A stretch of DNA of 64,000 nucleotides, taken from contig NW_027417508.1 of assembly GCF_009905375.1 (NCBI RefSeq), positions 1-64,000 of the forward strand. Reading direction: 5' to 3'. Position numbers and translations under genes: made by a program. The notes under the pieces were generated by a model. It saw nothing but the letters and a program-made list of their open reading frames with translations. It did not search any database and was not told where the DNA came from. This document shows, one piece after another, positions 21,689 to 33,330 of this stretch (its first letter is position 1; each line of letters begins with the position of its first letter). The stretch comes from Apium graveolens (taxonomy: Eukaryota; Streptophyta; Magnoliopsida; Apiales; Apiaceae).

Positions 21689-24464
21689 AAATCTCTCTTA
21701 ATCTCTACTCTCAAAAATCTCTCTTTCTGCACTCTCTCTTCCCTCTTTCTTCTTCTCAATTCCTTCCTCCTCCTCTTCCCTTCTTCCCAGTTTTCTTCCT
21801 TTTTGCTCCGGTAAGTTTTCGGCCGGTGGTTCCGGCGAGCTTCCTGGTTTCGTTCTTGTTTCAGTCGTGTGTATATGCGATGTGCTGTATATATGTGCAT
21901 ATATTTGTGGGTTGTGTTTGTTTTATTTTGTCGCCGCCCCTCACCGTTTTCCGGTGAGGATGGTGGCGCGTGCGTGTGTAATTCGTGTGTCTCTGTGCGC
22001 GTGTGTGAGTTGTGTGTGTGTGTTCGTGATTGTGTGTGTGTTCGTGATTGTGTGTGTGTGTCGGTTGTGTTGGTGTGTATGGGCGGCGTGTGGCCGCGCG
22101 TGTGGTGGCTGTACTAATCTGTTGCGCTTTTTCGGTTGAGCTTTTCTGTTGGGCTTGTGCTAGGTCTAGTTGGGCCAAGTTTGTGCAGTGGATTTAATTG
22201 TTATAATCTTAAACTTTTATTTTCTTTTCTGCAGGAAATTGTTTTGAATAATATTCGTGATATGAACTTATTCATGCAGAAATAAGTAAATTAATCGGTG
22301 GGATTTTGTGTTGGAAACCCGAAAATTTATCGGGTACCCGCAAAATTTTACTGTCGTCGGCGATGAGCCTCGGCGAGCCGACGGTGGGCGATGATGATTT
22401 CTATCTGAGTCCTAAATCATAAATAAATAAAAATTAAAATTAGTTCGTGATAATGATGATGAAACGAAAATGAATAAAAATAGTTAATAGCTGAATTGTA
22501 TTGATGATTGGGATTGGCGTATGGATTATGAATTGAATGATTGGTTGTTGGTATATTGTGATTGACGTCGGGATGTTCGACGGGTAGGCCGATAAATAAA
22601 GGAAACGCTGCCCGATTTTCGGGAAAATTAATTCTGAAAATACGGGAACGTAACCTGTAATTATCGGAATCGTCGAACAAGGATATAATTGAACTTTATG
22701 AAACTGACTTGTGTGATGTGACAAGATATTTTGTGAATAATCGATTACCCTATTTTTCAAAACGACAAACATACATATTTTCCGAAATTAAATACCGAAC
22801 CGATTTTCGAAGATGTGAACCGTAATTGCTATGTGTATTTCGATAATACATATAAATATGAATTTGGTTATGAAATCGTACGGGTAAAATAGAATAGTGA
22901 TTTGATGTAAGCTTAAGCGATTATCTGAATTAGGGTATTTCAACCCTGTAGGTTTAGACGGAAGACCCGAGACATGACATCGGACTAGGAACGATCTAGT
23001 GATTAGACGTCGAGATCAACGAAGTTCCAACCAAAGGGTCTGAATGTTGGGATCTTATCGAGAATAGGATAGTAGGTGCATGATAAAGCCGAACGATCTA
23101 AGTCGAACCAAAGTCAACCGATAATAGTGGTTAAAGCTTATTGAGGCAAGTATTATGGATTTTTCCTTTTAAATACTGCAAGTATTCTTGAATTTCTTTT
23201 AAATACTGTAAATATTATTCATTCTTATTCTAAGTTCAGAATAGTTAAATGTTTTACATTTCGCTGCAATTACCTTGGTTATGCATGTTCAGTTATTCTT
23301 GTTCCTATAATTCAATTGCTCTCTTGAGCAAATACCCATTCGTTCGGGTTATTTGCGAACCCTAATTTGGGATGTTTTGAAATCAAAATGATTTGATATC
23401 AAAATACTCTACGGGCTGGATTGTTACTATACAGGCTGGGTTTTACCCAGACCATTAATTATTAGGCCATAGTTGCCTGGGTGCCCCATATGTTGGTTGG
23501 GTCTATGCAGTTGGGTATAGATCCGCACTATCTCCTGACTGATCAGCAGGTTATAGTGCATATGTTGGTTTCTAGTGTCCAGTCTAATTTATTGTTGTTC
23601 GCCATTAATGGCATTCCCTCTTGAAATAAAATGTGATTATGGTTTAAAGTTATTCTTTCTTAGCACTCAGTTTTGGGAAATTACAATGTTTCTAAATATA
23701 TTCAAGGTTCAGATTGTTGCTGCAGCATTAGTTGCTCAGTGATAGTTAGGATCTTGAATGAATTGAGATCTTCTTAATTATTCAACCCGTCCTTATCAGG
23801 CTGGTTTAACAGGCTAAGTCTATGGAAACTTAGTCGATAATGATGGATACTGAATAGTTAGGAATTTCTTGAACGTCGTTTTATGAATAGTTATTGCATT
23901 CATTGCTCAATTATGAAATGATACCAGAAGCTATTTTGAAAACACGCGATCTCTAAAGCGCTTACAAAAATGTCATTATGTCCTATGTGATTCATAGCAA
24001 TGCAAATCAAATTGATTTTTAAGATAACGAGGTATATCCTTTAAATGATTTTGTGTTTCGCCCTTCAAAATATTTCAGAGATTTTGTCTGGAAGTTTTCT
24101 TTGAAATTAATGTTTGAAACTCAAATTATATACTTGCTGGGCATTTTTGGCTCACTCTTGCTTTGTCAATTCTTATTTCTGCCAAAAACAGATAAGGATT
24201 AAAGTGAATAGCTTTGATAGACAGCAGAAGTTAGAGAAGTTTCCGTTGCGAGAGGTTGAAGGTGTAGAAGAATGTGACAAGAGCATTAGTTCAAAGGTAT
24301 TTACACTTGTATTATAGTTGAAGTGAGTTGTAGAAGGCTAGATTCTTGTTTCATACCATAACCTATAAACGATCTAGATTCAAGGGGTTATTTATTTATT
24401 TCTTTATTCTATGTAAGGATTGTTTAGTGACACCAAATCTTGACCCCGGATTTGGGGTGTTACA
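21689..24464 (+). mobile_element. 5'-truncated Gypsy-type LTR (K)
   Basis: Ends ...CCCCGGATTTGGGGTGTTACA, very like the end of the element E LTR (CCCCGGATTTGGGGGCGTTACA). It also shares internal blocks with E (the ATGTTTTACAT(A/T)TCGCTG segment near 23250 and the GGGTGCCCC/GGGTACCCC bracketed hairpin region near 23440-23600). The CT-rich start (21690-21800) followed by a GGCCGGTGGTTCCGGCGAGC stretch resembles the transcribed region of LTR J. The first part of the LTR is missing, cut at the element C boundary. No internal region follows: element D begins directly at 24465, so it is a solo LTR remnant. Confidence 0.7.
21990..22075 (+). repeat. GT-rich microsatellite/minisatellite in LTR K
   Basis: Runs of TG and a repeated block TGTGTGTGTGTTCGTGAT. 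They create spurious open frames on both strands. Confidence 0.8.
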
Positions 24465-27400
24465 CTAAGAATAAGGTTGTAGAGGTGAGTGAATCCCGGC
24501 CTAGCCACACTACAATTTCCCAATAAACTGTAGTGCTTAATAAGGACATTAGCTCATTGCTAGTTGCATCCTCCCAAAAAGATGTGACTATTGAACAAAG
24601 CTCTCAGCCAAGAGCACATGCCAAAAGGGTAAGGGACACAATCTCACCCCAAACTTATGCTAGAAAGAAGAAATCCAAAACCATTGGGGATACACAGGGT
24701 GTATACACTGTGCCTACTGCAGTCAAAGACTCAGTACTTGCACCTTCTCAAAGTCAGGTTGATGTGGCTCCAATAAATATGGAGTCACAGCCAAAATATT
24801 TAATAATTGAAGCTTCTAACACACCAAACTCACCCACACATTCACTGGATGTTGATATAATTCATACATCAATTCCTGATTCTCTATCTCTAACTCTCAT
24901 GGAGGAGCCAAAAATCGAAGCAAGTGAGCATCATCTTTTAGATGATTTGTTGGCACACTTGCCTTTTCTTTCTGAGTCTACTAAAATATATGTGCAATAT
25001 CTCAAATCAATCACCATAGATTCAACAGTAGTCTCTACTCCAAACTCTTTCATTTTTACTATCTCGGCGGATATTGTTCATCCGTTGACAAGTGATTGTA
25101 TCTCGAAGGATGTGTTTGACAGCAGTCATCCGTTGAAACTCTCAACTACTATTTCGACGGATGTTCCTCATCCGTTGAATATCACCGTACCACTTCAAAC
25201 TTCAACAAATGTTAAAAGTGCAGATGATCTAGTAGTTGTACAATCACTCTTAGGACTGAGGGAAGGGAGTGAATTGAGTGAGAGACTGAGTTGCTCTCAG
25301 GAAAAAGGAGAGAAATAGAGTGAAAATCTGCAAGCTATTTCTTCCAGCTTGGCAAAAGTAAGTGAGTGGAGTCCCACCTTAGTAGGTGAAGGTAAGGGTG
25401 CGAGGGTGGGAAGCCAAGGGGAGCCCTTGATGCAAGAAAAGAGAGAAAATGAGAGAAAAGCAAGTACAGAAGAATGGGAAGAGCCCATTATAAGTGAGTT
25501 AATGGATGTCAATGAGGCTGAATAGAAATAACTAATTCAGCAAGAATATCAAGCTGTCTTAGATTCTATTTCTTATGAACCTGAGGCATTTAATCACCCT
25601 GTTTCAACTTATCAAGTTTTGGCTGAACAGGACAATGTGGCTGCTGAAAAAATGCTCAATTTGGTGCATACTACTACCTCCATGCAAAAAGCTAAAGATG
25701 CCATCACAGCTATGCCACCCATAGTTGGTGATGATGTTGATTATGGAACTAGTGGTTCTGAGGATCTTTTTGGGGATGAAGATGATGATGAAGAAGAGTT
25801 CATGGACATAGGGGGAGAAGTAGGCCCTAGCTCAAGATCAAGCATGCCATCTTGGTTATTTTCCAAAGCATGTGATGAGCACCATTTCAAATCTACTCTG
25901 TCTCACATTATTCAACAAACTCAGATAGCTCTTCAAACTATTACAAATGCCAACACCAAGAGCCTTCTAAAAGCACATCTGTACTCTCTTCAACTGCATA
26001 AAATTCAATCTCTTAAACAAAATCAGGATGTCACTGAACTGAAAACTGAAGTTGATCAAATCAAAAAGGATGTTACTGAGAGATTGGATGTCAAGTTTCC
26101 TAGCACAACTATGCTAGACATCAACAGACAACTAAGGAAAAATTCTAATCTCACCAGCAAGGTGGATTCCATAGATAAAAGGCTCAAAACCCTAGAAACT
26201 TTCATTACTAAAATCCATCTCCATCAAGCCCAACAAACTCTGCTACTTCAAAAACTGGTGGCTGCACAGACCTCAACCTCCACTCAACTTGATGCTAACA
26301 AAAAGGGGGAGAAATATATTATTCCAGTTAGCCAAGGGGAGTCAACAAGTGAGGGGGAGCAAGTGTTCAAAATTCAAGTAAACAAAGTAATTGTTCCAGC
26401 AGTTACTTTCCCAAAGCCACCAGCCTTGGACAACATTGATTTGATCAAGATAGCAGCTGTTGAGTTGGAATCAAATGAGAAATCTAAAATCTTGATGTTG
26501 TAGCAGTTGAGAAAGAAATGGATGACAAATGGAAGAAGATTGATGAAGAAATTCAAAAGAATTTTTGTCCAATTGAGAAGAAAGACAAGGTCTTTTCTCA
26601 CTTCTCTCAGTTGAGACAAATTTCAATCAATGAGATGAGCCTAAGGAACTTAGAAAGGGGTCAACCCTCAACAATCAAGTCTCCAAATGCCAGTGTGATT
26701 TTTAAGCCAAAAAGAAATTATCCAAAAACCTCAGACAAAAATCCACTGGACCTATCACATGAAACCCCTAGGCCAGATGAAAAGAAGCTGCTTGGAAGGT
26801 CCATAGCTTTTTTCAATCCCAAAGACTCAGTGCTAAAGAAAAGAATTGCTAAAATCTACATAAATGGTAAATTGATCCGTGTAGTGGTTGGACATCCATA
26901 ATTTGCAGAGGCTAAGAAAGAATAAAAGATGAGGATCAAAAAACAACAAAAGCAAACTGCTTTAGATGCCAAGAACCAAGCTAAGAAGCCTGCAATCACA
27001 TAAGCTGTATTTCCAACTGAGACATCTAAGAATCTGGATGAAGGAAAGAAAGAAGAACCAAAGCAGATAAAGAGAAAGTTTAGATACAAGATCCATGCAA
27101 AGAGGAAGATTGATTTTGATGAAGACAAGGAAGATTACATGCCAACCCAATCTACAATCACAAGCCAATCAGTCATACCTACTGTAAAGGAGGCTGAGTT
27201 CAAGGTTGATCCCAACATCACCTTTCATGGTGATCCTGTTGTTCCAAAGGATGAGCCTATAGATTGGGATAGCTTGCCTCTTCCTGATCTAAATCTTCCA
27301 ATCTTTGCCAAATAAAGGAAGACAAAAGAAAGAGTAGTCAAAACAGTCAAGCCTACCAAGCTCAAATCCAAGCAAGTGGCCAAACCCAAACCTACTGTCA

Positions 27401-27975
27401 ACAAAGGAGATCAACTCTTCATATGTGACATCAAAGAATTTTTTGACATAAATCTCTATCTGGATGAGCTTGAAGAAGTAAGATCTATTGATGCCTACAA
27501 GCACCTTCCAGAGAGACTAGTCTTCAGGTACAAGGGTGGTAAAGAAATTACATGGCCACTTCACAGAATTCTCAATGAAGGCTATACAACCTTGGTGACT
27601 GTCTTCTCATCAATCAAGAAGAACTTTAGATTTAACATAGTTGCCAAGAAAATGGTACTAAACAAGATTGAGGAGATAAAAAATAGCTGGAGGGGACCAA
27701 ATGCACTCCCAAGAGTATTGACTATTCCCTTCACTGGAGATAGGGAGCATTTGAGGCCATACTGGATTATGAAGTTCAAGGATGAAAAGAAAATTTGAAG
27801 ATTCTTCAGACTGGAAGATCAGCTAAAGATTGCAAGCAATGAAACTCTAAAAGAAATGCAAGAAAATCTGGATCTAACAAATAATGAAGAATCTGAATTT
27901 TTTAGACAACTCCAATACCAGATTGAAGAGAATGATGTGAAGCTGGGAAAGAAGTCAAGGCAATCAAGGAAATGA
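24465..27975 (+). pseudogene. Env-like accessory ORF of SIRE-like element D, 5'-truncated and interrupted
   Basis: The open frame enters directly from the LTR K boundary, so the start is lost. Same-frame blocks 24465-24523, 24533-25318 and 25319-26503 are separated by stops at 24524-24526 (TAA), 25316-25318 (TAG) and around 25523. A one-base shift then leads to 26518-26901 and 27376-27798, ending at TGA 27973-27975. Features: a basic cluster ARKKKSKTIG; three repeats of an IS-x-D...HPL motif (25061-25179); an acidic run EDDDEEEFMD (about 25780-25810); a coiled-coil-like helical region (26020-26270); and a Lys-rich tail. It lies before a polypurine tract and 3' LTR, as the SIRE env-like gene does. 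It shows no obvious sequence identity with that of element C. Function unknown. Confidence 0.7.
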
Positions 27976-28173
27976 TCTTAATTTGCTCAGTCTAAAGGAG
28001 CACCTTGAAAATGATCTGTAAGACTCTCTAAAAATTTCTATTTGTGAGAATTTTCAATAAATTGCAGCACTTGTAAATTTTAATCTACTATATCTCATTT
28101 GGTATTCATAGAGTGTTTTGTTATCATCAAGTTTCTCTTAATTTATGGCTACAATTACAAAATTTGGGGAGAT

Positions 28174-29225
28174 TGTTAGGAATATGTTGTGTACTTGATG
28201 ATAACTTGAACAAAACACTAAGTAGTTTTTTATTTAAGTGAACTTGTAGCTTTCAACGGATGATCATTTCAACATTCGTTGAAAGAGTAGCTTATGTACA
28301 ATAAGACTAGTAGCACATTTCTGCATACTTAAATGGCTTAGTGAACTAGGTGTTGTAGAATGTTTAAGTCATGTTGACTACTAGATTGATATGCAAGATA
28401 GGATGGTGAATTTTAAATATTAGATGCCCTGTAATCTTGGATAAATGAAATAAAGTTAACTACCAAAAAGACAATCTCAATGGATGATTGACAAAACTTC
28501 AACGGATGATCAACATAAGTCTCGGCGGATGATCAAACAGAGTTCCAACGGATGATCAATCTAAGTTTCAGCGGATGACCAGACAAAGTTCCAAAGGATG
28601 ATCAATTTGGGTTTCAACGGATCTTCAAATTCAAAAGAGCAGTTGACAGTGACTTGACAGTCACATGCGTTGGTTGTATGCAAAGGGAATGTGGAAGCCT
28701 GTTTGAAGAATTTAGAGAACAAAGAAGCATTTCCATTTTCATGCTAAACAGATGATATTTAAAGATACTGGAAAGAGAAGTGTAGCAACATAAAGATTAG
28801 ACTAGATATAGCTTGTCTTATTATCTTATCTTTTTTTCATGTAACTTGGTGATATATAAACCAATGGTAGCAAGTTGAATAGTATCCAAGTAAGTAAGGA
28901 ATTACCTGAGAAATAGAAAAAGCAAAATCTGTAAAAAATTCTCAGTTCTTGTATTTCAACTTGTAAGCAGCTGTGAACAATTTTGTTACACAGAGTTCTC
29001 AACTTAATATATATCTCTGGTGAAAAATTTCAATCCACCCGAAAGTTTTTAAATACTTGTATTTGATTACTTTGTGATTTGATTTCTTTACTACTTTCAT
29101 TCCGCACCATTGCTAAATCAAACACAGTTATATATTTTTAGTAGATAGTTCTTAAAATTAAAAAGGAGCCAGAATTACATTCAACCCCCCTTTGTAATTC
29201 TTGTTTAGATTGTTTAGGAATAACA
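28174..29225 (+). mobile_element. 3' LTR of element D
   Basis: Starts TGTTAGGAATATG after the polypurine tract and ends AGGAATAACA (1052 bp). A TATA-like GATATATAAACC lies near 28850. The end, with ATTCAACCCCCC just upstream of the terminus, matches the CAACCCCC-type ends seen in SIRE LTRs. A 23-24-bp tandem array sits in its first half. Confidence 0.85.
28475..28632 (+). repeat. Tandem array of a GGATGATCA motif in LTR D
   Basis: Seven tandem copies of about 23-24 bp, each carrying a variant of TTTCAACGGATGATCA. Examples are CTTCAACGGATGATCA, CTCGGCGGATGATCA, TTCCAACGGATGATCA, TTTCAGCGGATGACCA and TTCCAAAGGATGATCA. An eighth copy at 28252-28267 pairs with a following CGTTGAAA to make a hairpin. 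The same motif occurs inverted in the env-like ORF of this element. Confidence 0.85.
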
Positions 29226-29576
29226 AAAAACATTGACATTACTGGTTATTATTGGTCGAAAAAAGCATTAACATTACTGACTATCCTTTTCTGACCACTC
29301 ATGGTCAATTATAAGGTGATGTGGAAATGAATACGTGGCTGCCATGTCGTATGTAGGACCAACAAGGAGACGAGTAGAATGTAATAACTGATCGTTGTCA
29401 TTCGTCGGACGGCGGTCGGTAATGAAAGTTATAACTGATGAGGGGTCATTTACGACCGGGTTTTAACCAACCACTTTAATCGGTCGGTTGTGGTCAATTT
29501 TGGCCCTTATTTCTGAATGAGTAAGCTCATTTCTGACCAAATATGGTTGTCAGAAATGTGCGTTTTTCTTGTAGTG
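29226..29576 (+). mobile_element. Short CACTA (En/Spm-type) element, left end split by D
   Basis: The right end reads CGTTTTTCTTGTAGTG, the complement of a classical CACTACAAGAAAAACG terminus. The left edge, straight after LTR D, starts AAAAACATTGAC, which matches such a terminus after its first nine bases. Sub-terminal TTCTGACCA and GGTCAATT repeats occur in both orientations. There is no ORF. Element D appears to have inserted within the left terminal repeat. At about 350 bp it is non-autonomous. Confidence 0.65.
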
Positions 29577-30063
29577 ATGATTGTCTATAATTTTTGCCAA
29601 GAGAATACAAGATTGGAATATAATAATTTTTATATAGTATCTAAAATTGCCATATACTTAACACCAGATGTCATATAAATTATTTAATTAAGGGTTTTAT
29701 ATTATTTAGTTAAGGATTTTATAGTTTGAAGATACTCTTACAAAGTAAAACATCTTTAACAGCTCATAAGAAACCATTTGAAATGGTTCCTCGCCTCATT
29801 TTAAATCTTTATTGACAAAAATAAAAGATTTGGTCATTTGTCAAATATAGGTCACTGCATAAGATTTTAAAATATACATGCTATTTCTCAACTGAAATTT
29901 TAATTTGTTGAGACCTTTAGATATGACATCAGGTCGATATATCTCTTTTATAAATTTATATACTGTATTCGTGCAAGATTTTTTTTTTGTCGGGGAGGTA
30001 GATTCAGTACCGAGATATAATATATAAAAAAAGAGTTTCTTTCATACAATGAAGTTTATCATC

Positions 30064-30259
30064 TAACTGAAGGTCTTGCATGATGGCCCCAGAAACTTAG
30101 ACAATAACGCTTTAGGGTCTGAGGAGAGAACACCCAAAAAGTAAATAAAACATGACTTATCTGAAATATATGCTCGAGATGACTACTAGATTGATCCACA
30201 CATTTGACTTTCGATGCAAATCCCATTACCATCATGTGTAAAGTTTGCCCCTGAACAAA
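30064..30259 (-). pseudogene. Possible exon relics of an unknown gene
   Basis: On the minus strand, a T-rich tract ending TTTTGTTCAG (about 30269-30252) precedes an open stretch of about 90 nt that ends CAG followed by ATAAGT, a donor-like site with GT changed to AT. Downstream, TTCTCTCCTCAG precedes a second open stretch. In one frame it ends in the plausible C-terminus SKFLGPSCKTFS and a TAG near 30065. I do not recognise the protein. It could be chance. Confidence 0.2.
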
Positions 30260-31720
30260 ATAGCAAAAGAATTCAGTCATCGAAAATTATCACTCGAAAA
30301 TAAAAACCAACTACTAAAATTTCAGTTTATTAATATAAATTTTAAGATACATCGTTGTTAACAATTTGTAAAAATCTAACCAAAGTTAACTCCTTTGATT
30401 AGATACATGAGATAATTGAATTATTTTAAATTTCTAGAAACATATATTCGCAGAGACTTTAACCAGAATTTTAAAATTTTAATTTTAATAATTTTGATTT
30501 AAAAGTAATAAAATCAATATTTATGTTAAAAATGCAAAAATACAAAAAATGTCCATTGAAAAAGCGTTGTAAAATTCAAAATTCTGAGCAAATTAAGGGA
30601 CATAAATTTTATTATTACAATATAAACAAACTAACGTATGTCCGACTAAAGTTTAGCTAATCAAATTATGAGCATTTAATGTATCTTAATTTCTCATATC
30701 TCTCGTGTTCCATCATTCGTATTATTATTGAATTCCGATTCATCATTTTCAAATTCTGAATTACTCCAAATTAAGTAACACAAAAATTACTTACCTTATT
30801 GGTATTATACGTTGAAAAGCATAATTGTTCATCAGCTTTTTTTAATACTAAAAGAATCAATCGATTATCTACTATTCACCTAAAATTCTGTTTATAATTA
30901 AAGCAATAATAAAACAAACCCAATACATCTCGTTTTTTTATACATCATATTTTAAACTCGTGATTTTCTTAAGGAAATGTCAAATTTTTCCAAAATTTAA
31001 AGTATTGTAATTGAAAGGAGATAAAACAACTTTCTCTAATTTAATTCTCTCATCCTTAATTTAAAAAATTAGGTTCCAATGCAAGAGTTTACAATTAAAC
31101 TCAATAAGCAATTTTTTACTGAATATAATGTCTTTTATATAAAGATAATACACTAGTTATATATATAAAAAAGACCTCCTTTTTTATAAAAACCCCTAAC
31201 CTAGTCATACAACTAATTTTTTAGATATATTGTTTAATTATTCTTTTTAAAATATTGATATATTTCAACTTTCAAAACCCTCGAACATTAAATAATGACA
31301 TATATTTAACCTATAATAATTATTTTTGTGTAGATTTTGAGTTTACCTTAACATGTAATACATAATATTTTATTTGTAACTAATATCAGCAACTAAAGAT
31401 CTGGCATTTTCTGATAATAATGTATAGATTTGTACTTTCATGGTGCATTAGAAGGTACCGGCCGTTATTGCATCAAGGCAACAATTCAAAAGGGATAAAT
31501 TTAAGATCACAAAATGATCACGTAATTTAAAGATAATATCCCAATAGGAAAAACTTTATGTACAAAATGATCACGGGAGAAAAATTAGGTTCGCTGAAAA
31601 TTTTCATTTAGAGTTCTAATAAACCATTAAAATACTACTAGATGTAATTAACAACTGTGAGTTAAATAAGATCCAAAACACAGTTTCAGCAAACAAAGAC
31701 TGCATAGAGACTATAAAACT

Positions 31721-31752
31721 AATAATATTAATATTAATATTAATATTAATAG
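31721..31752 (+). repeat. ATT microsatellite
   Basis: Repeats of TAATAT/ATTAAT in a 32-bp run; partly palindromic. Confidence 0.8.
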
Positions 31753-32687
31753 TTTTATGAATTCGAATGATAATATTATTTAATATACCGTCTAATTAAC
31801 TGGTAAACCTTTTACTCCTTCTAAAGAATGTTGATTTCGTCAAAAATGTGTGCGTGAATTTGTTAAATATTAAAAAAATTATTCTAGTGCTAAAAATATC
31901 TATAAAAGTAAATGATTCAATCTAAACAATTATAAAATTTAATAATAGAAATAATATTTATTTTTTATGCAGTACCTTATTTTGGCAAAGACAATATTAT
32001 TGTAGTCAAAATATTATCAACCGGTATTTGGCCTAAAAAATAAACATTTATTTAATTTTTTTTAAAATTAAAAGATTTATTAATTATGAAGCATTTCCGA
32101 AATCTAGTAGAAATTCATCTAAAGAATTGAGTATCCTTCCTTTTAGGGCTTTACAAAGTTTCCAATTGATAACTATATAGCGAAGACATCAGGATCCAGT
32201 TCTACGATTTTATAATTAAGGTCATATATATAAAGTTGTATATATTTGCAATTTATAATTTATAAACGCAAAGCTCTTCAAACCTTAGCAAATTCCGAGA
32301 CCACGCACAAGTCACAATACGTGAAAATCTCACTATATGGCGTTTTCATCCATCTTGCATGACTTGTTGGAAAAATGGAGTTTTAGATCAAACATTTTAT
32401 TATGTTCTTAATGTTAATTCCAAAATCTAATGATTGAAAGTTGTTTCTTGATATGGGAACTTAAACTTTCATGTATGGGTTTAAGAATTTTTCTTAATGA
32501 AATCCATAAAGAAATTGAGTTAAAACGGCGAATCTGAATGAGTTATGAGATTCGTTTAATAATTAATTTAAATTAATTATTGATCTAATATTTTTTTAAT
32601 TGGAAAAATAAGTTTATTGATATGGGGGCTAGACTCGACTGGGCTTGTATGGGCTCAGCTTGTCAACTCTGATTTAATTAAACTTAT

Positions 32688-32689
<2 letters not shown>

Positions 32690-32725
<36 letters not shown>

Positions 32726-32915
32726 TGTAACAACTGAGAATTTAATATATATTCTGTAATGGCTGAGAATTAAATATATATATATATATTCTTTAATGAC
32801 TGAGAATTAAATATATATATTCTATAATGGCTGAGAATTTAATATATATATATATATATTCTGTAACGGCCGAGAATTAAATATTATATTCTGTAACGGC
32901 TGAGTTAATACAATA
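32690..32915 (+). repeat. TA-rich minisatellite in 5' LTR of B
   Basis: Six units of roughly 30-40 bp, each CTGTAAC(G/A)(G/A)CTGAGAATT followed by a variable (AT)n run. The matching array in the 3' LTR (48826-49020) has different AT-run lengths. Confidence 0.85.
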
Positions 32916-33330
32916 TTAAAGTTTGTCGGTTACATTTTCATTTCTTGTACTATATACAGAAAGAAAACAGAAGGTGTATATACAGAGAAAACATATCTCA
33001 AAAACTCTTTATTTTCTCTCTTCTTCCTTTCTACTTTCTCTGCTCTCACAAACACAGTTACTGGTTTTTCCGGCGAGTGAGATGCTAGTCGAAGTTGAGT
33101 TTGTTGTTACTGTGAACACCAAGCTCAAAGTTGTTTTATCCTGGAGGAGGTGTTGTGAGCATCCCAACACAGCAGGTGGGGGCAATTATCTCTTCAAGAG
33201 CAGCTAAGGCTTCGAACAAGGCCTGGCGACTCACCTGTTTAGTTATTTTGTTTGATTGTACCAGTTGATGGTTTCAGCTTTTCTGTTTCTTTATCACTCT
33301 GCTAAAGTTATGGTTGCTGGTACAATTTTT

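Larger units (their letters stand above)
24465..29225 (+). mobile_element. 3' half of SIRE-like copia element D
   Basis: Consists of the env-like ORF, a 3' untranslated part, a polypurine tract (GGGGAGAT at about 28165-28173) and one LTR. The 5' LTR, gag and pol are absent. The left edge abuts Gypsy-type LTR K. Confidence 0.75.
29577..32364. other. AT-rich intergenic sequence
   Basis: About 2.8 kb of low-complexity AT-rich DNA without a supported gene. The only suggestive part is a pair of exon-like segments on the minus strand (listed separately). It includes one ATT microsatellite. I see no LTR, TIR or RNA gene. Confidence 0.6.

Noticed and set aside
21867..22178. Overlapping open frames on both strands with Cys/Val or His/Thr repeats
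   Set aside because: They are produced by the GT microsatellite in LTR K.
28475..28632. Regularly spaced repeats that might suggest a CRISPR array
   Set aside because: The repeats are directly tandem and imperfect with no unique spacers, and they sit inside a plant LTR.
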